Shown here one piece after another: positions 6,760 to 9,801 of a stretch of DNA of 9,801 bases. The stretch covers positions 1 to 9,801 of the forward strand of contig CAAFYT010000080.1 of the NCBI GenBank assembly GCA_900767325.1, written 5' to 3'. Within the stretch, counting starts at the first letter, position 1. Each line of letters opens with the position of its first letter. The notes beneath the pieces were generated by a model that saw nothing but the letters and a program-made list of their open reading frames with translations, was not told where the DNA came from and made no database searches. Position numbers and translations under genes: made by a program. The DNA comes from Kiritimatiellia bacterium. Lineage in GTDB: Bacteria; Verrucomicrobiota; Kiritimatiellia; RFP12; UBA1067.

Positions 6760-9255
6760 TCATTTACCGCCCAGATCGGAGAGCTTCATCGAGATGACCC
6801 TCGAAACGCCCTTCTCCTGCTGCGAAACGCCGTAGACCAGATCGCTCCCCGCGATCGTATGCTGATTGTGCGTGATGATGAGGAACTGGCTCTGCGCCAG
6901 GAACTCCTTCAGCTGTTCCACGAAACGCCCAATATTCGCATCGTCCAACGCCGCGTCCAGTTCATCCAACATACAGAATGGAGCCGGCTTGATCATGAAG
7001 ATCGAAAACAGCAACGCTACCGCCGTCATCGTCCGCTCGCCACCAGAGAGCAGCGTAACCGACTGCGGACGTTTTCCCGGAGGCCGCGCAATGATGTCGA
7101 TGCCGCACTCGAGCGGATCCTCCTCGTTCGTCAGCAGCTCAAGCCGCGCCTCGCCGCCGCCGAAAAGCCGCGTGAACATCGTCTGGAAATTCTCGTTCGC
7201 CCGCTCGAAGGTCGTGCGGAACATGTCGCTCGACGTGGTGTTGAGGTTGTTGATGAGCTGCAGGATCTGCTCCTTCGCCGCGAGAAGATCGGCCTCCTGC
7301 GCCTTCTCCCGCGCGTAGCGCTCCTCCAGTTCGCGGCACTCGTCCACCGCCACCATGTTCACCGGCCCTAGAGCAACGATCTCCTGCTGCAGCCGGGCGA
7401 CCATCCCCTCGAGCTCATCCATCGGCGGCACAACGCCGTTCTTCCACTTCGGATCGTCCTCGCGCATCACCGCATCGGCGAAAAGACCGTATTCATCCTG
7501 CAAATGCCCGTAGATGCCCTGCCGGCGCATCGTCGTCTCCGCGTTCTGCACCTCGAGCTTGCTGCGGAAATCCTTCGCCTGATCCAGCTCGGCGCGCCGA
7601 CGCGCCACCTCCTGATCCGCCGCGGCGATGCGCTCGAGCATCTCCGCGCGATGCCCACGCTCCTCGTTGATTCGATCCACGAAGCTCGCCGCATCCCTCT
7701 TGAGCTCGTCCAGCTGCGTCATCAGATCGCCCGATTCCTCGGTCAGGCGGGCGATGGACTCCTCGTAATCGCGCACACCGCCCTCACGCGAGGCGATCAA
7801 CCCCTCCAGCTCGGCACGTCGTCCGACAGCGACCTCGTTCTGCTGGCCGACGAACGTCAGCTCCTGCTCCATCTGGCTCACGGCGATGCGCCGCTCGGTG
7901 AACCGCTGCGAAACCTCAATTGAGGCCGATTCCAGCTTTCGCAATTCGCCCTCGATGCCCGAGATCTCGGCGAGCAGGACCTCGCGCCGATCGGCCGTCG
8001 TCACCGACGTGCCCGCCTTCCACACCTCGACCCGACCCTCGCGCTCGACTTCGCTGTCGCGGACGAGCCGCCCCGTCAGGGTGGTGCTCGACACCTCGCG
8101 CCGCTTCACCGCGACCTCGTTGCGCTTCGCCTCGATCTGCGATTGCGCGTCCTGAAAAGCCACCTCGGCCCCCGCCAGCGACTCGCGCGCGGCGGCGAGC
8201 GAATCCGTCAGAAGGCGCGCCTTCTGCCCGAGCGACTCCGTCTGCAGCCGCACTTCCTCCAACACCCGCTTCGAGGCCTCGATCTCGGCGCGATCGCGAT
8301 CGGCGAACGCCCGGTACTCCTCGACGCGCTGGGCGTTGACGCCGATCACCTCCTTCGCGCGCGCATACGCGCTCTCCGCAGCCGCCTGCTGCGACACCAC
8401 GCCCTGCAACCGTTCCTCAAGCTCGTGGATCTGCCGGTGCAGCTCCTGCGCCGCCTGCTCCGAACCCGTCGCCGCCTCCTGCGCCTCGGCGATCGCCGCA
8501 TCGACCTCACCGCGATTCGCCACATTCTGCTCAAGCGCCTCGTCGAGCTCGTGGATGCGCTGCTTGGAGACGTAGATGTCGAGCCCGCGCAATTCGTCGC
8601 GCAGCTCCTTGTATTTCTGCGCCTTGCCGACCTGACGCTGCAGCGAGGCGATCTGACGCTTCATCTCGCGTAGCACATCCGCCTCGCGCAGGAGGTTCTG
8701 CTCGGTCTGCTCGATCTTGCGGAGCGCCTCCTTGCGGTCGGCTTTGAACTTGGTGATGCCCGCGGCCTCCTCGAACACGGCGCGACGATCCTCCGGCTTG
8801 GAGGAGAGAATCGCGTCGATCTGGCCTTGCGCCATCACCGAATAGGAGCTCGTGCCGATGCCCGTGCCCATGAAGAGATGCTGCACATCCTTCAGCCGGC
8901 AGGCCTGCTTGTTGATGAAGTACTCGCCTGACCCGTCGCGGTAGACGCGGCGCGTGATGGTGACCTCGTGGTAATCGGTTCCCAGCTCCTTCTCGCAGTC
9001 GTCGAACGTGATCGAGACCTCGGCGAGCCCGAGCGGCTTGCGCTCGTCCGTTCCGTTGAAGACGACATCCACCAGCTTCGAGCAGCGGAGCGCCGTCGGC
9101 TTCTGCTCGCCCAGCACCCAGCGGATCGCATCGGACACGTTCGATTTGCCGCACCCGTTGGGCCCGACGATGGCGATGAGACCAGGGTCGAAGCTTAGGC
9201 GCGTCTTATCCGCGAAGCTCTTGAAGCCGATTATATCCAACTGCTTGAGGTACAT
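6760..9255 (-). CDS. smc: Chromosome condensation ATPase Smc, short form with reduced hinge, 831 aa
   Basis: Structural-maintenance-of-chromosomes ATPase, which with kleisin partners organises and segregates the chromosome. The N-terminal head is intact: MYLKQLDIIGFKSF, Walker A GPNGCGKS (31-38), and VMAQGQIDAIL with the Q-loop region (140-150). The C-terminal head is also intact: ALGPVNMVAVDE (628-639), signature LSGGE (736-740), Walker B FCMLDELDAALDD (760-772) and the His switch THN (795-797). Between them lie a coil of about 220 residues (about 166-388), a non-coil stretch of about 40 (389-428), and a second coil of about 195. Typical Smc is near 1,150-1,200 residues with a hinge of about 150, so about 350 residues are absent with no frame break. 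The middle stretch resembles only the end of a hinge. The ATG at 9255 fits the family N-terminus and has a TATAAT 7 nt upstream. No scpA or scpB is in the window. Confidence 0.93.
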   Translation of the reverse strand: MYLKQLDIIGFKSFADKTRLSFDPGLIAIVGPNGCGKSNVSDAIRWVLGEQKPTALRCSKLVDVVFNGTDERKPLGLAEVSITFDDCEKELGTDYHEVTITRRVYRDGSGEYFINKQACRLKDVQHLFMGTGIGTSSYSVMAQGQIDAILSSKPEDRRAVFEEAAGITKFKADRKEALRKIEQTEQNLLREADVLREMKRQIASLQRQVGKAQKYKELRDELRGLDIYVSKQRIHELDEALEQNVANRGEVDAAIAEAQEAATGSEQAAQELHRQIHELEERLQGVVSQQAAAESAYARAKEVIGVNAQRVEEYRAFADRDRAEIEASKRVLEEVRLQTESLGQKARLLTDSLAAARESLAGAEVAFQDAQSQIEAKRNEVAVKRREVSSTTLTGRLVRDSEVEREGRVEVWKAGTSVTTADRREVLLAEISGIEGELRKLESASIEVSQRFTERRIAVSQMEQELTFVGQQNEVAVGRRAELEGLIASREGGVRDYEESIARLTEESGDLMTQLDELKRDAASFVDRINEERGHRAEMLERIAAADQEVARRRAELDQAKDFRSKLEVQNAETTMRRQGIYGHLQDEYGLFADAVMREDDPKWKNGVVPPMDELEGMVARLQQEIVALGPVNMVAVDECRELEERYAREKAQEADLLAAKEQILQLINNLNTTSSDMFRTTFERANENFQTMFTRLFGGGEARLELLTNEEDPLECGIDIIARPPGKRPQSVTLLSGGERTMTAVALLFSIFMIKPAPFCMLDELDAALDDANIGRFVEQLKEFLAQSQFLIITHNQHTIAGSDLVYGVSQQEKGVSRVISMKLSDLGGK

Positions 9256-9262
9256 TGCGTAT

Positions 9263-9271
9263 ATTATACCA
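9263..9271 (-). promoter_or_regulatory. Extended -10 promoter of smc
   Basis: The minus strand reads TGGTATAAT, a perfect -10 hexamer with TGn extension, ending 7 nt before the smc ATG. Transcription would be expected to start within about 1 nt of the start codon. No clear -35 is seen at 17 nt; TTGATG occurs but at about 21 nt, too far for standard spacing. There is no Shine-Dalgarno between promoter and ATG. Confidence 0.75.
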
Positions 9272-9300
9272 AATATTTCGCCCACCTCGCATCAACTTTA

Positions 9301-9309
9301 TGCTATACT
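9301..9309 (+). promoter_or_regulatory. Extended -10 promoter of the divergent flavoprotein gene
   Basis: The plus strand reads TGCTATACT, a five-of-six -10 hexamer with TGn extension, ending 10 nt before the ATG at 9320. The predicted leader is only about 4 nt and contains no Shine-Dalgarno. The -35 position (about 9281-9286, CCCACC) is a poor match and sits next to the divergent smc promoter. Confidence 0.62.
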
Positions 9310-9319
9310 TCCCCTTCAG

Positions 9320-9801
9320 ATGGGATTGACTCACAAACCTGCGAAGCTGGCGATCGTCGGCGGCGGTGCGGCGGGGATGTTCGCGGCGGCCATCGCCGCG
9401 CAGCATCGCCTCGACGCCGTCGTCTTCGAGCGCAAGGCGCGGCTCGGCTCGAAGGTGTTGATGACCGCCAACGGGCGCTGCAACTTCACGCGCGACCTCT
9501 CCGCACGCGACTTCCTCGAGGACGTGGGCGAATGCCGCGCTTTCGTCCGCGAGGCCGTTTGCGACTGTCCCCCTCGCCGGATCATCGCCTTCCTCAAGTC
9601 GCTCGGCATCCCCGTGCGGCGCACGAGCGACGGCCGGATGTTCCCGGCCGATGGCAAGGCCGCGACGGTTGTCCACGCCTTCGGCGACTTCCTGCGGGAC
9701 AACGCGGTTCCGCTCATCGTCAACTGCCCCGTAACCGCCATCCAGCCGCAGAAGAACGGCTTCATCGTGGCCACACGCGCCTTCACGCTCTGGGTCGAGA
9801 A
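9320..9801 (+). CDS. NAD(P)/FAD-dependent oxidoreductase, HI0933/BaiN family, C-terminus cut by window edge
   Basis: Predicted cytoplasmic flavoprotein of the HI0933 (YhiN/BaiN) family; members bind FAD, but a physiological reaction is established for few of them. The visible 160 residues begin with a Rossmann dinucleotide-binding strand, LAIVGGGAAGMFAA (GGGAAG at 14-19), and an acidic ribose-binding residue in VVFERK (Glu37). The family signature GSKVLMTANGRCNFT (43-57) and GRMFPADGKAATVVHAF, the equivalent of the family's GRVFP-x-KA segment, follow. Family members are about 390-420 residues, so more than half lies outside the window. The ATG is chosen because it directly precedes the FAD motif and follows a -10 element by 10 nt. 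It is divergent from smc with a 64-bp spacer; nothing suggests a functional link. Confidence 0.92.
   Translation, partial: MGLTHKPAKLAIVGGGAAGMFAAAIAAQHRLDAVVFERKARLGSKVLMTANGRCNFTRDLSARDFLEDVGECRAFVREAVCDCPPRRIIAFLKSLGIPVRRTSDGRMFPADGKAATVVHAFGDFLRDNAVPLIVNCPVTAIQPQKNGFIVATRAFTLWVE

Noticed and set aside
7966..8088. A frameshift or pseudogene as the reason for the short Smc
   Set aside because: The frame is open through the region, codon use stays even and the C-terminal head is fully conserved. Only an in-frame deletion or a natural short form fits.
9256..9285. An upstream ATG extending Smc by 10 residues
   Set aside because: It lies at or upstream of the -10 hexamer, so it would not be transcribed from that promoter, and Smc proteins begin with the MYLKQL-type strand at 9255.
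1..9801. Mobile element, CRISPR array, phage genes or a defence system
   Set aside because: No transposase, integrase, direct-repeat array, target-site duplications or toxin-antitoxin-like pair could be seen. Every stretch is accounted for by housekeeping genes and short gaps, and the tRNA shows no flanking integrase or attachment-site duplication.

Overview
The window is GC-rich bacterial chromosome (low to mid 60s percent GC by eye), densely packed with housekeeping genes. No phage, transposon, CRISPR or other accessory module is visible. The organism is a bacterium with A/T-rich, extended -10 promoters placed almost on the start codons. An ArnT-like lipid glycosyltransferase suggests a Gram-negative envelope. 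A member of the PVC group (Verrucomicrobiota/Kiritimatiellota) would fit, but that is a low-confidence guess and no lineage marker is present.

Layout from right to left, since almost everything is on the minus strand. At the right edge a HI0933/BaiN-type flavoprotein gene runs off the window on the plus strand. It is divergent from smc across a 64-bp spacer that carries both promoters. smc (831 codons) is followed 5 nt later by a tRNA-Arg(CCU) gene, with no terminator in between. After a 52-nt gap holding another promoter comes a seven-gene run in one direction: a HIT-family hydrolase, a DinG-type iron-sulfur helicase, a short ComEC-like channel protein, an ArnT-like membrane glycosyltransferase, a NodB-type polysaccharide deacetylase, an FmdB-type zinc ribbon protein, and pyrF, which runs off the left edge. 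The junctions are a 4-bp overlap, a 4-bp overlap, a 20-nt gap with an internal promoter, a 4-bp overlap, a 2-nt gap and a 12-nt gap, so the run is an operon with one internal start point.

Functionally the genes are mixed: chromosome organisation (Smc), DNA repair or unwinding (DinG), DNA uptake (ComEC), envelope glycan or lipid modification (ArnT-like plus deacetylase, translationally coupled) and UMP synthesis (PyrF).

Two observations stand out. First, the Smc protein keeps complete ATPase head halves but is about 350 residues shorter than usual. Where the hinge dimerisation domain should be, only about 40 residues remain, resembling the end of a hinge, between two shortened coiled-coil arms of similar length. 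Second, all four promoter-proximal genes have an extended -10 element ending 6 to 10 nt before the ATG and no Shine-Dalgarno sequence, which predicts leaderless or near-leaderless mRNAs. Most operon-internal genes do carry Shine-Dalgarno sequences.
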